Below are positions 8,257-17,008 of a stretch of DNA of 64,000 bases, in pieces. Every line of letters begins with the position of its first letter. The first letter of the stretch is position 1. This DNA is from Tenggerimyces flavus. GTDB taxonomy: Bacteria > Actinomycetota > Actinomycetes > Propionibacteriales > Actinopolymorphaceae. Made by a program: the position numbers and the translations under genes. A model generated the notes under the pieces. The model searched no databases. It was given only the letters and a program-made list of their open reading frames with translations, and had not been told where the DNA came from. The stretch spans positions 5,146,001-5,210,000 of the forward strand of contig NZ_JAFBCM010000001.1 in NCBI RefSeq assembly GCF_016907715.1, written 5' to 3'.

Positions 8257-8658
8257 CTATGACGCCAGAGCCGCCGCCTCCGCCATCGCCAGCGGGTTCT
8301 GGTATTCGCGACAGAACACCAGCTCGCCGTCGCGTACGCGCAGCACCATCACGAACGGCGCCGCCAGCTCCCGTCCCGAAGGCAGGTGCGTGCCGACCAG
8401 CGTGTACTCCGCCACCACCACCTCGGGATCGGCCGTCTCGTGCACGACGACGTCGCGGAACTCGTCGAACCGCACCGGCAGGGCCTGGCGGCTCGGTGTC
8501 GCGAACGCCACGAACTCCGACCGCCCTTCGACTCGCGCCGGCCCGCCCGGCGCGAACGGCCACTCGATGACCACATCCTCGGCGAGGTCGTCGAAACCGA
8601 TTGTCCCGGCCAGCGTGGCCTGCTGGAATCGGTCGAACACCTCTCGCGGCCCAAGCAT
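8257..8658 (-). CDS. SnoaL/NTF2-like protein
   Basis: A 133-residue protein of the cone-shaped NTF2-like fold: PREVFDRFQQATLAG opens the first helices, then ADDVVIEWPFAPGG-like text, and a final strand LVFCREYQNPLAM. This matches SnoaL-like isomerase/hydrolase proteins, whose reactions vary widely. The start is set at ATG 8658 with GAAGGAG 9 nt upstream; GTG 8661 (6 nt) is an equally good choice. It is divergent from a TetR gene across two repeated 15-mers and is followed after 7 bp by the Kelch gene, so the two are likely an operon controlled by that TetR protein. Confidence 0.78.
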   Translation of the reverse strand: MLGPREVFDRFQQATLAGTIGFDDLAEDVVIEWPFAPGGPARVEGRSEFVAFATPSRQALPVRFDEFRDVVVHETADPEVVVAEYTLVGTHLPSGRELAAPFVMVLRVRDGELVFCREYQNPLAMAEAAALAS

Positions 8659-8676
8659 CACTCGCAACTCCTTCGC

Positions 8677-8724
8677 TCAACGGTTGTAGAGCAGAAGGTA
8701 GCACGTCGGTCAACGGCTGTAGAG
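8677..8724. promoter_or_regulatory. Two direct 15-bp repeats, probable TetR operator
   Basis: TCAACGGTTGTAGAG (8677-8691) recurs as TCAACGGCTGTAGAG (8710-8724), 33 bp apart or about three helical turns. The first copy includes the small palindrome CAAC-g-GTTG. The second copy overlaps the TAGAGT hexamer (8720-8725) that serves the TetR gene. Confidence 0.5.
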
Positions 8725-8732
8725 TGAGCTGG

Positions 8733-9326
8733 GTGACCACCAGAGCCGAACGGCGCGAACAGACCAGGCAACGGATCCTCGACGCGGCGCGGTCGCAGTT
8801 CGCCGAGGTCGGGTACGACCGCGCCACGGTCCGCGCGGTCGCCAAGCAGGCCGAGGTCGACCCGGCCCTCGTCATGCAGCACTTCGGCTCGAAGGACGAG
8901 CTCTTCAAGCAGGCCACCCAGATCCCCGAGCAAGACCTGCCCGACGATCCGGACGAGCTGGTCGAGCTCTGCCTCGACCTCGTCGGCGCCAAGCTCAGCG
9001 ACGGTCAGCAGGACGCCGCGAACGCCTTGCTACGCTCGATGTTCACCCACCCCGACGCGACCGAAACTCTCCGCGACACCACGAACGCGCAGATCGCCAA
9101 CTTCGCCAAGGTCGCGCGCGGCCGCAACGCCGAGCTGCGCGGCGCGATCCTGCTCAGCGCCCTGCTCGGCATCTCGATCGGCCGCAACCTGCTGAAGCTG
9201 AACGGCCTCGCCGACGCGAAGAGCGCAGAGCTGACGAAGGCGATCAGAGGAACGGTCGAGGGCCTCGTCAGCTCGCCGGGATCGCCAGCTCGAAGCGGCA
9301 CCCCGGCCCGACGTTCCGCACGCTGA
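8733..9326 (+). CDS. TetR family regulator
   Basis: A 197-residue protein with a TetR N-terminal domain: RREQTRQRILDAARSQFAE leads into the helix-turn-helix (ATVRAVAKQAEVDPALVMQHF, residues about 29-49). The C-terminal region resembles the TetR_C_33 (PsrA/QdtR-like) type seen next to many actinobacterial efflux or stress genes. GTG 8733 is chosen because TAGAGT ends 7 nt before it. The 3' end overlaps the convergent sensor kinase gene by 59 bp. It faces the NTF2-like/Kelch operon and probably represses it and itself. Confidence 0.85.
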   Translation: MTTRAERREQTRQRILDAARSQFAEVGYDRATVRAVAKQAEVDPALVMQHFGSKDELFKQATQIPEQDLPDDPDELVELCLDLVGAKLSDGQQDAANALLRSMFTHPDATETLRDTTNAQIANFAKVARGRNAELRGAILLSALLGISIGRNLLKLNGLADAKSAELTKAIRGTVEGLVSSPGSPARSGTPARRSAR

Positions 9327-10383
9327 CCGAGCCGTGGTGCGCCTCGGCGACGCCGCGGACGATCGCCAGCCCCAACCCCGCGCCGGTGTCCTCCCCCGGC
9401 GTGCGGGCGTCGGTCCCCCGCCACGCCACGTCGAACACCCGCGGCAGATCCGCCTCGGGGATGCCGCCACACGCGTCGGTGACCGCGAGGAACGCCTGCC
9501 CGTCGCGCGTCCCGGCCTCCACGACGACCGCGCCCGACGACGGGGTGTGCCGGATCGCGTTCCCGACCAGGTTCGACAGCGCGCGAACGAGCTCCCGCGC
9601 GTCGGCTCGCACGCCGTGCGGCACGGCTGCGGCCTGCCCGCTGAGCCGTACGCCCTTCGCCTCCGCCAACGGCGAGGCCGCCGCCAGGGCGTCGCTCACC
9701 AGGTCCGACAGCGACACCTCCTCCAGCGTCAGCTGCAGCGCCCCGGCGTGGATGCGGGACAGCTCGAACAGGTCGTCCACCATCCGCGCGAGCCGGTCCA
9801 CCTCGACCCGGATCTGCCGGTGGAAGCGTGCCGGGTCCGGTGCGACGCCGTCCTCCAAGGCCTCTGCCATGGCCCGCAACCCGGCGAGCGGCGAACGCAG
9901 GTCGTGCGACACCCACGCGACGAGCTCGCGCCGCGAACTCTCCAACGCCCGTTCGCGTTCCCGCGCCTCCGCGAGCTTCTGGCTCGCCGCCTCCAGCTCC
10001 TTCGACAACGCCGCCAGCTCGGCCGTCGCCGGCGGGGGCGGCGGTACGTAGTGCCCGTCGGCGCCGAGCGTCCGCGCGCCCGCCGCGAGCGCCTGGCTCC
10101 CCCGCACTACCTGCCCGGCGAGCAGCAGCGCCAGCACCAGGCTCGCAATACCGGCGGCCACCGTCACGACGATCGTCACGTAGAAGTCGTGGTTGCTGAG
10201 GAACATCGCCTGCGCCGTACCGAGCAGCCCCGCGACGAACGCCAGGACGGCGACGACCGCGACGGCCACGAACGCCTGCCGCACCGACGTACGCCGCAGC
10301 ACGCGGATCGCCAGCCAGCCAAGGATTCCGACGACAGCGCTGCACCCCGCGGCGATCGCGAAGATCGCGAGGATGTCCCTCAC
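9268..10383 (-). CDS. Sensor histidine kinase
   Basis: A 371-residue membrane kinase. Three hydrophobic segments lie at about residues 4-28, 36-60 and 67-91, with hardly any extracellular domain between them, so it probably senses within or near the membrane. A proline-rich stretch (114-118) and a coiled-coil linker lead to the H-box SHDLRSPLAG (His160), then an N-box (LSNLVGNAIRH) and a G-box (GAGLGLAIV). It starts at GTG 10383, overlapping the stop of the response regulator gene (GTGA), so the pair is translationally coupled. The signal is not known. Confidence 0.9.
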   Translation of the reverse strand: MRDILAIFAIAAGCSAVVGILGWLAIRVLRRTSVRQAFVAVAVVAVLAFVAGLLGTAQAMFLSNHDFYVTIVVTVAAGIASLVLALLLAGQVVRGSQALAAGARTLGADGHYVPPPPPATAELAALSKELEAASQKLAEARERERALESSRRELVAWVSHDLRSPLAGLRAMAEALEDGVAPDPARFHRQIRVEVDRLARMVDDLFELSRIHAGALQLTLEEVSLSDLVSDALAAASPLAEAKGVRLSGQAAAVPHGVRADARELVRALSNLVGNAIRHTPSSGAVVVEAGTRDGQAFLAVTDACGGIPEADLPRVFDVAWRGTDARTPGEDTGAGLGLAIVRGVAEAHHGSVSVRNVGPGCRFELAIPAS

Positions 10384-11090
10384 GACGCCGGCTCCATCGC
10401 GCCCCAGCGGTAGCCGACACCCCAGACCGTGAGCAGCCGCGTCGGTTCAGCGGGGTTGTCCTCGACCTTCTCCCGCAGCCGCCGTACGTGCACGGTGACC
10501 GTCGAGTGGTCGCCGAACGTCCAGCCCCACACGCGTTCCAGCAGTTCCGACCGGCTGAAAGCCTGCCCCGGATGCGCCAGCAGGAACGCGAGCAGGTCGA
10601 ACTCTCGTACGGTCAGCGCCAACTCCTCGCCGCGAAGGGTCGCGCGGTGCGCACGTACGTCCAGCTCGAGCTCGCCGTCGCGGAGGATGATCTCGCCGAC
10701 CGGCTCCGACGCGGCGACACCGCGGCGCAGCACCGAGCGCACCCGCAACACCAGCTCCCGCGGGCTGAACGGCTTCGTCACGTAGTCGTCGGCACCCAGC
10801 TCGAGCCCGGCGATCCGGTCGTCCTCCGAGCTCAACGCCGTCAGCATGATCACCGGCACCGAACCCTTCGCCCGCAACCGCCGGCAGACCTCGAGCCCGT
10901 CCACGCCGGGCAGCATCAGGTCGAGCACGACGAGATCCGGCCACCGCTCGCCGGCCAGCCGGAGCGCGGTCTCGCCGTCGGTCGCGTGCGTCGTCGCGTA
11001 CCCGGCGTTGCGCAGGTACGTCACCACGACCTCGGCGACCGTCACGTCGTCCTCGACGACGAGGATGCTGGGCGCGTCTGTCGAGCTCAT
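10380..11090 (-). CDS. OmpR/PhoB-family response regulator
   Basis: A 236-residue regulator. The receiver domain (1-125) carries the acidic pair D14-D15, phospho-acceptor D57, T84 and K106. The winged-helix DNA-binding domain (about 140-232) shows the LTVREFDLLAFLLAHPG and VTVHVRRLREKVE helices. It is first in a two-gene operon and overlaps the kinase start by 4 bp. It should be phosphorylated by that kinase and bind direct-repeat promoters, but no target repeat was identified in the window. Confidence 0.93.
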   Translation of the reverse strand: MSSTDAPSILVVEDDVTVAEVVVTYLRNAGYATTHATDGETALRLAGERWPDLVVLDLMLPGVDGLEVCRRLRAKGSVPVIMLTALSSEDDRIAGLELGADDYVTKPFSPRELVLRVRSVLRRGVAASEPVGEIILRDGELELDVRAHRATLRGEELALTVREFDLLAFLLAHPGQAFSRSELLERVWGWTFGDHSTVTVHVRRLREKVEDNPAEPTRLLTVWGVGYRWGAMEPAS

Positions 11091-11305
11091 GCGCCGAGTC
11101 TAGGAACATTGGGCATCCTGCGAGGCTGCCCGCGCCCCACCGTCACCGATCGGTAAGGCGATCACAGCGGGCACGTCGCGGATTCGGCTAGCGTCGCCGT
11201 AGGGGTGATCCCCGACGGAAAGGCTGACGAGGTGCACTTCTGGCGGACAGAAGATCGGCCGTTCGGCCGATGAGCGGGCACCGGTCCAGGCATGAGGCTG
11301 AGCGC

Positions 11306-12373
11306 ATGAGCACATCCGTGACGCTTCCGACCATCCCCCGCCAGGCGTCGCCGTTCCAGCCCGGCAGCAGCCCGCTCAAGGTGCTCGGCGCGAGCATCCC
11401 CGGTGTCGCCGACGGTCTCGACCGAGTCGAGACCACGATGCACCGGCTGGCCACCTCCTCCGCCGTTCCGGACGTGAACGACGTCGCGTTGCGCATCGTC
11501 AGCGCCGGCGGGAAGCGGCTGCGGTCGGTGCTCGCGCTGTCGAGCGCGCTCGCGTGGGGCGGCTCGGTCACCGACGAGCTGGTGACGGCCGCCGCCTGCA
11601 TCGAGCTGCTGCACGCCGGCTCGCTCGTGCACGACGACCTGTTGGACGACGCCGAGGAGCGCCGCGGCGTACGGACGATCAACGCCGAGTGGGGTACGGG
11701 GCACGCGGTGATGATCGGTGACTTCATCATCGTGCGGGCGTCGCAGGCGGCGATGGTGTCGCTGCGCCAACCGATCTCGGACGAGCTCGCCTCGGCGGCG
11801 GTGGATCTCGTCGACGGGCAGTTCCTGGAGATGCAGGACGCGTACGTTCTCGGCCGGACCCGGGACAACGCGCGGCGGTCGGTCGCGTTGAAGACCGGTG
11901 CGCTGTTCCGCGCGTCGTGCGCGGTCGGGGCGCGCTGCGTCGGCGCCGGCGACGGCGGGGTCGATCGGATGCGCGAGTTCGGGACGAAGTTCGGGGTGCT
12001 GTTCCAGATCCTCGACGACCTGCTCGACCTCGCGGGGAGCGCGGAGACGATCGGCAAGCCGGTGGGCAACGACCTTCGCCAGGGCGTCTACACGTTGCCG
12101 TTGCTGGGCGTGCTCGAGGACCGCCGGCTGACCGGCGTACGGGCGCTGTTGCGCGAACGGCCGCGCCAGCTGACCGATGCCGACGTGGCGGAGATCCTGG
12201 CCGCCGTACGGTCGACCGACCTGGTCGAACGAACGCTCGCCCACTGCCACGCGCTCGCCGACGACGCGGCCGTCGCCCTGCCGCCGCTGGCGTCGGAGGA
12301 GATCGGCGACATCCTGCGCGCCCTGCCCGCCTCGTACGTCTACTGGGCCGAGTCCGTCCTCGCCCACTCCTGA
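11306..12373 (+). CDS. Polyprenyl diphosphate synthase (heptaprenyl/octaprenyl type)
   Basis: A 355-residue trans-prenyltransferase. The first aspartate-rich motif is DDLLDD (110-115), the second FQILDDLLD, and GGKRLR (68-73) binds the isopentenyl diphosphate. The family condenses isopentenyl units into the side chain of menaquinone in actinobacteria, which is the likely role. ATG 11306 is chosen with GAGG 8 nt upstream; ATG 11270 is an in-frame alternative adding 12 residues. It stands alone, followed by a strong hairpin terminator. The two residues before the first DDxxD (LVH) are small enough to allow a long product, but chain length is not predictable with confidence. Confidence 0.9.
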   Translation: MSTSVTLPTIPRQASPFQPGSSPLKVLGASIPGVADGLDRVETTMHRLATSSAVPDVNDVALRIVSAGGKRLRSVLALSSALAWGGSVTDELVTAAACIELLHAGSLVHDDLLDDAEERRGVRTINAEWGTGHAVMIGDFIIVRASQAAMVSLRQPISDELASAAVDLVDGQFLEMQDAYVLGRTRDNARRSVALKTGALFRASCAVGARCVGAGDGGVDRMREFGTKFGVLFQILDDLLDLAGSAETIGKPVGNDLRQGVYTLPLLGVLEDRRLTGVRALLRERPRQLTDADVAEILAAVRSTDLVERTLAHCHALADDAAVALPPLASEEIGDILRALPASYVYWAESVLAHS

Positions 12374-12380
12374 ACGAGGT

Positions 12381-12431
12381 GAATGAGGGCGTCCCTGTAT
12401 CCATCTCTTCGATACAGGGACGCCCTCATTC
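12381..12431. terminator. Long perfect hairpin between convergent genes
   Basis: Two perfectly complementary 21-nt arms (12381-12401 and 12411-12431, beginning GAATGAGGGCG) enclose a 9-nt loop. It lies 8 bp after the polyprenyl synthase stop and 18 bp after the convergent GH76 stop, so it can terminate both transcripts. There is no T-run. Confidence 0.8.
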
Positions 12432-12448
12432 GAAACGTCGGCGTGGCG

Positions 12449-13621
12449 TCAGGTCAGCTTGCGGTAGTCGTGCTTGGACCAGGCGAGCATGGCCTCGATC
12501 CGGATCATCCCGGACTGCTCGAGCAGCGTCACCGGACGGTCGGCGCCCTCGAACTTGTACAGACCAGTAGCCGGGTCGCGGAACCGCTTGTACGACTCGT
12601 TCGCGTACCACTCCATCGCCTTGCGGTACTGGGAGTTCGGCCGAATCGTCGACAGCTGCAGCAGGTTCGCGAAGAAGATCGCGTGGAAGCGCGCCGGCTG
12701 GTCGAAGTAGCGCTCGTCCTCGGCGTAGAACGCCAGCGCCGCCTTCGCGGTTTCCTCAGCCTGGGCGAGGTACTTGCGGTTGCCGGTCGCCCGGTAGAGC
12801 AGTGCGCCCGCACCGATCATCACGCCCTGGTTGTACGACCACTGCGTCTTCTCGATGTTGCCGGCGAGGTCGATGTGGTCCCAGTAGAGCTTGTTCGGCG
12901 CCAGGAAGCAGCCCCGCGCCCACTCGTACATCTTGATGGACCAGTCGAGGTAGTACTTCTTCTTCGTCAACAGGTACAGGTGAAGTCCGAGCTCCGCACC
13001 CGGTCCGTTCGACACGGTGTTGCGGTCCTGGCTCCACGGCGCCTGCGTCCAGTACACGCCGCCGGGGCACGGGTGGCTCGGGTCGTTGTCCCAGCCAAAC
13101 ACGACGAGGTCGAAGATCTCCTTCGCCCGTTGCACGGCAGCCTTGTCGCCGCGCTTGGACATGTAGTGGTCCTGCAGGAACGACAGGCCGATCCACTCGT
13201 TGTCGTCGTAGAACTTGTCGCCACCCTGGCCGAGCGGCGGACGCAGGTACGAGTCGTACCCCGGCGGGGTCGTGCCGGCGTTCCAGTACCCCTCGAGAGC
13301 GTCGAAGCGGTCCTCGACGTCGTCGGCGTAGCGGCGCTCGTTCCCCGGGATCCCGGCCATGTCCTGGGTCGCGATCTGCGCCTGGGAGAACGGCCACACG
13401 TACGCCCACGGGTTGCCGCCGGTGCGCGGGTACTCCTCGAGGTAGAACTTCGAGGCGTCGTCGTAGAAGTAGGTCTGCAGCGCGTTGTATGCCGCCTTCG
13501 CGCGTTGGGCATGAAGCCCCTGGCTGTTGCCGGCCTGCACGGCCGACGCCGGGGCGATCGCGGCAACGAGTGCAATCGTTCCCACAAACGCCACGAATCG
13601 TCGCAAGAGCTTGAACGTCAT
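12449..13621 (-). CDS. Secreted glycoside hydrolase family 76 (alpha-1,6-mannanase-like)
   Basis: A 390-residue secreted enzyme. The signal peptide covers about residues 1-30 (KLLRRF then a hydrophobic core ending PASAVQA). The (alpha/alpha)6-barrel GH76 family is recognised from FYDDNEWIGL, which carries the catalytic double aspartate, WSYNQGVMIGAGALLYRATG, and the terminal FEGADRPVTLLEQSGMIR. GH76 enzymes hydrolyse alpha-1,6-mannan of fungi or of actinobacterial cell envelopes. The start is set at ATG 13621 with GGAGG 4-5 nt upstream; the longer frame from 13690 has no site. It is monocistronic, flanked by hairpins on both sides. Confidence 0.87.
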   Translation of the reverse strand: MTFKLLRRFVAFVGTIALVAAIAPASAVQAGNSQGLHAQRAKAAYNALQTYFYDDASKFYLEEYPRTGGNPWAYVWPFSQAQIATQDMAGIPGNERRYADDVEDRFDALEGYWNAGTTPPGYDSYLRPPLGQGGDKFYDDNEWIGLSFLQDHYMSKRGDKAAVQRAKEIFDLVVFGWDNDPSHPCPGGVYWTQAPWSQDRNTVSNGPGAELGLHLYLLTKKKYYLDWSIKMYEWARGCFLAPNKLYWDHIDLAGNIEKTQWSYNQGVMIGAGALLYRATGNRKYLAQAEETAKAALAFYAEDERYFDQPARFHAIFFANLLQLSTIRPNSQYRKAMEWYANESYKRFRDPATGLYKFEGADRPVTLLEQSGMIRIEAMLAWSKHDYRKLT

Positions 13622-13705
13622 GGGGCCTCCAACGATGAAGAGTCGCCTGGACCCTAGTAGAGAAGGCCCTTCACGTAACACCCCCGTCACGAACCGGCCA
13701 CGCCG

Positions 13706-13749
13706 GACCGGCCCGACCGCGACTGAGCCAGGTCGCGGTCGAGCCGGTC
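13706..13749. terminator. Hairpin downstream of the serine protease gene
   Basis: Arms of 18 nt (13706-13723 and 13732-13749, GACCGGC...CGCGAC) pair with a single mismatch around an 8-nt loop. It begins 24 bp after the protease stop codon on the minus strand and probably ends that transcript before the GH76 promoter. Confidence 0.65.
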
Positions 13750-13773
13750 ACGTGAGAGGTTTCTAACCGTTGT

Positions 13774-14733
13774 TTATCCAGCCTGGGCGGTGTTGTAGAC
13801 GCCCTGCGCGTCGTTGCCGAAGTACGGGCCGAACATCCAGTTCGCGAAGAAGTTGTACTTGAAGCTGTTCACCGAGTTCAGGATGCCGGTTCCGTTGGCC
13901 TCGTTGAAGCTCAGGAACCAGGGACCGCCGCTCGATCCGCCGGTCTGGTTGCACGTCATGCCGATGCCGTTGCTGAGCAGGAAGTCGTCGAACACCGTGC
14001 CGCTGCAGTAGATCAGCTTGGTGCCGTCGTACGGCGCCGCGGCGGAGTACCCGAAGGCGTACATCCGCTGGCCACGGGCCTGGTTGAACGCGATTCCCTG
14101 CGAGCCGACGACGTCGGTGAGCGAGGCGCCGTTGAGGGGGTTGACGACGGCGGCGCCGACGTCGAAGTTGATGTCCTCACTGGCCTGCCACTGAGGCGTC
14201 GTCAAGAGGGTCTTGGCAGTCCACGTGCCGTACGGCGTCGCGCCGTTGTTGTAGGCGGGCGCGAACGTCCAGTTCGTGTGGAAAGCGCCGTCGAGCTTCA
14301 CGCAGTGCCCGGCGGTGATCACCGCGCTCTTGTTCGAGCTCGTCACGGCGTTGCCTGAACAGGACGCGGTCCGCCCCTGGTAGGTGAAGAACACCCTGCC
14401 CGCGGTCTTCACGACCGCGCCTCCGCCGGTCCACGCTCCACCACCGTGCGGGAACGCCTGCGGCTGGACCACGGTCGGCTTGCCCGCCGGCACGTGCACG
14501 TTCGTGGGCGCCTTCACGTGCATGAGCTGCTCGATCGGCACCGCGCTCTTCATCCGTTGCGGCGTCCAGTACCTGGCCACGGCCCGCTGCTGCGCAGACG
14601 TCACCGCTGCCTTGTGGACCGCCGTCTGGTTGACCTCGCTGGACCCTGCCGCCAGCGTCGTTCCCGCCGTGGCGAAGAGCAATGCTCCGCCCGCGAGAAG
14701 CGTGACACCGGACTTCCAGATAAGCCTTCTCAT
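13774..14733 (-). CDS. Secreted trypsin-like serine protease
   Basis: A 319-residue chymotrypsin-fold protease. A signal peptide occupies about residues 1-28 (RRLIWKSGVTLLAGGALLF). The catalytic triad is visible as ITAGHC (His143), INFDVGAAV (Asp191) and GSSGGP (Ser268). Residues 30-110 look like a propeptide. The group resembles the V8/trypsin-like peptidases common in actinobacteria. ATG 14733 is chosen with AAGG about 6 nt upstream; the frame is open to 14757. It should be exported by Sec and act outside the cell. The gene is monocistronic and followed by a hairpin. Confidence 0.88.
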   Translation of the reverse strand: MRRLIWKSGVTLLAGGALLFATAGTTLAAGSSEVNQTAVHKAAVTSAQQRAVARYWTPQRMKSAVPIEQLMHVKAPTNVHVPAGKPTVVQPQAFPHGGGAWTGGGAVVKTAGRVFFTYQGRTASCSGNAVTSSNKSAVITAGHCVKLDGAFHTNWTFAPAYNNGATPYGTWTAKTLLTTPQWQASEDINFDVGAAVVNPLNGASLTDVVGSQGIAFNQARGQRMYAFGYSAAAPYDGTKLIYCSGTVFDDFLLSNGIGMTCNQTGGSSGGPWFLSFNEANGTGILNSVNSFKYNFFANWMFGPYFGNDAQGVYNTAQAG

Positions 14734-14952
14734 GGTCACCTTCCCCGATGACGCCACACGTGCCCAGCCGGGTTTCGACCGGTTCGCATGGCATTTCTCT
14801 TAGGTTGACCCGAATGCACCAAGACGTCATAAGTGAGTGGGTAGGGCGAACGTAGCCCACCCGCCGGAGTCCGGCTAGAGCCACTTCATCATGCTGCCGC
14901 GCTCGCAAAATGCCTGTTTTCTGGGGGCATTCGCCCGATCGCGGGTCGCCCA

Positions 14953-15927
14953 TCAGGACTCCCGTACGACGTCTTCGGGTGATTTGTCCTCGCGCAGGCC
15001 GCGCCACGTCGGATGCCAGAGCCGTCCGTCCGGGGTCCAGAGCGCGAACGCCGCCTCGCCCACCAGCTCCGGCTCGACCCAGTGCGCGCCGCGGGCGTCC
15101 AGCCGTGGCAACGGGCTGTCGAACGGCGAGGTGTCGCGTGCCAGCGGAGCGAGCTTCCGCCGCATCTCCACGAGCTTGCGGTGGTCGAAGCCGCTGCCGA
15201 CGCGGCCCACGTAGCGGAGCCCGCCCTCCTCGTACACGCCGCAGAGGACCGACCCGAGCATGCCCTCGCGCGCGCCCTCCCCCGGTCGCCAGCCGCCGAT
15301 CACCACCTCCTGGGTGCGGACGTGCTTGACCTTGATCCACGCGTGGCTGCGCCTTCCAGGCTCGTAGGTGGAGTCGAGGCGCTTGGCCACCACGCCCTCG
15401 AGGTTCTGGGCGGCGCTGACCTCCATCGCCGGGCCGGCGAGGCCCTCGAACGTGGGCGGCGTCTGCCAGTGCGGCCCGGCGATCTCCAGGTCGAGCAGGA
15501 CCTCTCTTCGTTCGGCGTAGGTGTGGTCGAGCAGCGACTCGCCGTCCAGAGAGAGGACGTCGAAGACCAGGTAGACGACCGACTGCTTGGCGAGCAGCGC
15601 GCGGATGTGGCGCGGCTCGCGGGCCTGGATGCGGGGCTGGAGTGCGGCGAAGCTGACCCGTCCGGTGGGGTCGAACGCGACCACCTCGCCGTCGACGATC
15701 GCGGGACGGTCGAGGTGCTCGGCGATACCGGCGAGCTCGGGGTAGTTGGCGGTGACATCGCGCCCGGACCGCGCGTACAGCTCGACGCCGCCGGGATCGA
15801 CGTACGCGACGGCGCGTACGCCGTCCCACTTCATCTCGTACGACCAGCGGTCCTCTTCGTGCGCCGGCGGCAGCTCTCCGTTGACCGCCAACATCGGCGG
15901 CACCATCGGCAGTCCGCGGCGCTCCAT
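14953..15927 (-). CDS. ATP-dependent DNA ligase (LigD-ligase-domain type)
   Basis: A 324-residue stand-alone ligase. Motif I EMKWDG carries the nucleophilic Lys33; motif III VFDVLSLDG, motif IV EGVVAKRL and motif V AWIKVKH follow, then an OB-fold (YVGRVGSGF and the final WRGLREDKSPEDV). This matches the ligase domain of LigD and the LigC-type enzymes that accompany Ku in bacterial end-joining or act in base-excision repair. No Ku or primase gene is in view. It starts at ATG 15927, 11 bp after the end of the methyltransferase gene upstream, so the two are probably co-transcribed. Confidence 0.9.
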   Translation of the reverse strand: MERRGLPMVPPMLAVNGELPPAHEEDRWSYEMKWDGVRAVAYVDPGGVELYARSGRDVTANYPELAGIAEHLDRPAIVDGEVVAFDPTGRVSFAALQPRIQAREPRHIRALLAKQSVVYLVFDVLSLDGESLLDHTYAERREVLLDLEIAGPHWQTPPTFEGLAGPAMEVSAAQNLEGVVAKRLDSTYEPGRRSHAWIKVKHVRTQEVVIGGWRPGEGAREGMLGSVLCGVYEEGGLRYVGRVGSGFDHRKLVEMRRKLAPLARDTSPFDSPLPRLDARGAHWVEPELVGEAAFALWTPDGRLWHPTWRGLREDKSPEDVVRES

Positions 15928-15937
15928 CTTCGGAATC

Positions 15938-16969
15938 CTAGGGAAGCCGGTCGTACGTCCAGATCGTCGTCTGCGTGCCGAGGAGCCGCAGGCTGTGCCG
16001 GTCCTTCAGCCGGAGGCTCTTGGGAACGGCGGCGCGCGGGAGCTCCGGGACGAGAACGACGACCCGGCCGCCGGGCTTGGTGACCCGTGCGAGCTCGCCG
16101 AGCGTGGCCTTCAGCCAGTTCGTCGGGTCGCCCTGGACCTCGTACTGGCGGCCGAACGGGAGGTTGGACACGCAGGCATCGAAGCTCGCGTCGTCGAACC
16201 CGAGGTCGCGGACGTCGCCCTGCTCGATGTCGACGCGGTCCACGTTGCGGCGGGCGATGCGGACGGCGTCGGTGTCGATATCGCAGCCGACCGCGTTCCA
16301 GCCGCGGGCCTTCGCCTCGGCGAGGATCGTGCCGGAGCCGCAGCAAGGGTCGAGGATGCGGGCGTTCTCGCGGTCGGTGGCGAGGCCCAACATCGCGGCG
16401 GCCACGGTCGGGCGGAGCGCGCCCTGCCGTTCCTCCTTGCGGCCACCGTGCTGGCGCTGGTCGACGCCGCTCACCCGGAGGCCGGCGATGAAGCGGCCCT
16501 TGGTGTACTCGACGCACCAGATCTCGTTGCGCGCCGGGTCGGCGGGCTTCCAGTCCGGCCTGGCCTTGCCGACCGCGTCGGCGAGCGCGCGGCGGAGCGC
16601 GGTGCGCTGGAAGCTGCGTTCCTGCAGGACGCGGGCGACGACGCGGAACGTGGACGCTCTCTTGGGACCGGCGGCCTGGATCGCGCGTTCCAGCCGGTTC
16701 GGCTTCAGCAGGCGGCCCGCGATCCAGTGCGGCTGGTCGCCCTCGGTCCGGAGCGTACGGCCGATCTCGACGAAGACGTCCTCGGCCGTGCGGAGCTTCA
16801 GGAGCTTGTGCTCCTCGCCGGTAGGCACCTCGCAGAGCAGGATGTCGGCGCGGCCGTCGTTGCCGCTGCCGGTGACGCGAGCGAGGTCGCGCCGGATGAT
16901 CGGGCCGAGCCCGGGCTGGGCGAACACGACCATGCGGGTCGTGGGATTCGTCGGGCTGGTCGGCGGCAT
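15938..16969 (-). CDS. THUMP/Trm-type class I methyltransferase
   Basis: A 343-residue protein. The N-terminal ~150 residues (FAQPGLGPIIRRDLARV, HKLLKLRTAEDVFVEIG) resemble the THUMP-containing half of RNA methyltransferases. The C-terminal Rossmann domain has SAM motif DPCCGSGTILAEA and the catalytic motif SNLPFGRQY, an NLPFG variant of the NPPY motif that targets an exocyclic amine. The closest types are guanine-N2 methyltransferases of tRNA or rRNA (Trm11, Trm14, RlmL). ATG 16969 lies 8 nt after TAGCGT (16983-16978); ATG 16933 is an alternative. It is divergent from the phosphatase gene and precedes the ligase gene. Confidence 0.78.
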   Translation of the reverse strand: MPPTSPTNPTTRMVVFAQPGLGPIIRRDLARVTGSGNDGRADILLCEVPTGEEHKLLKLRTAEDVFVEIGRTLRTEGDQPHWIAGRLLKPNRLERAIQAAGPKRASTFRVVARVLQERSFQRTALRRALADAVGKARPDWKPADPARNEIWCVEYTKGRFIAGLRVSGVDQRQHGGRKEERQGALRPTVAAAMLGLATDRENARILDPCCGSGTILAEAKARGWNAVGCDIDTDAVRIARRNVDRVDIEQGDVRDLGFDDASFDACVSNLPFGRQYEVQGDPTNWLKATLGELARVTKPGGRVVVLVPELPRAAVPKSLRLKDRHSLRLLGTQTTIWTYDRLP

Positions 16970-17008
16970 AACGAGCCACGCTAGCCGAGACGCTCGTATG
17001 GTGAGCGG

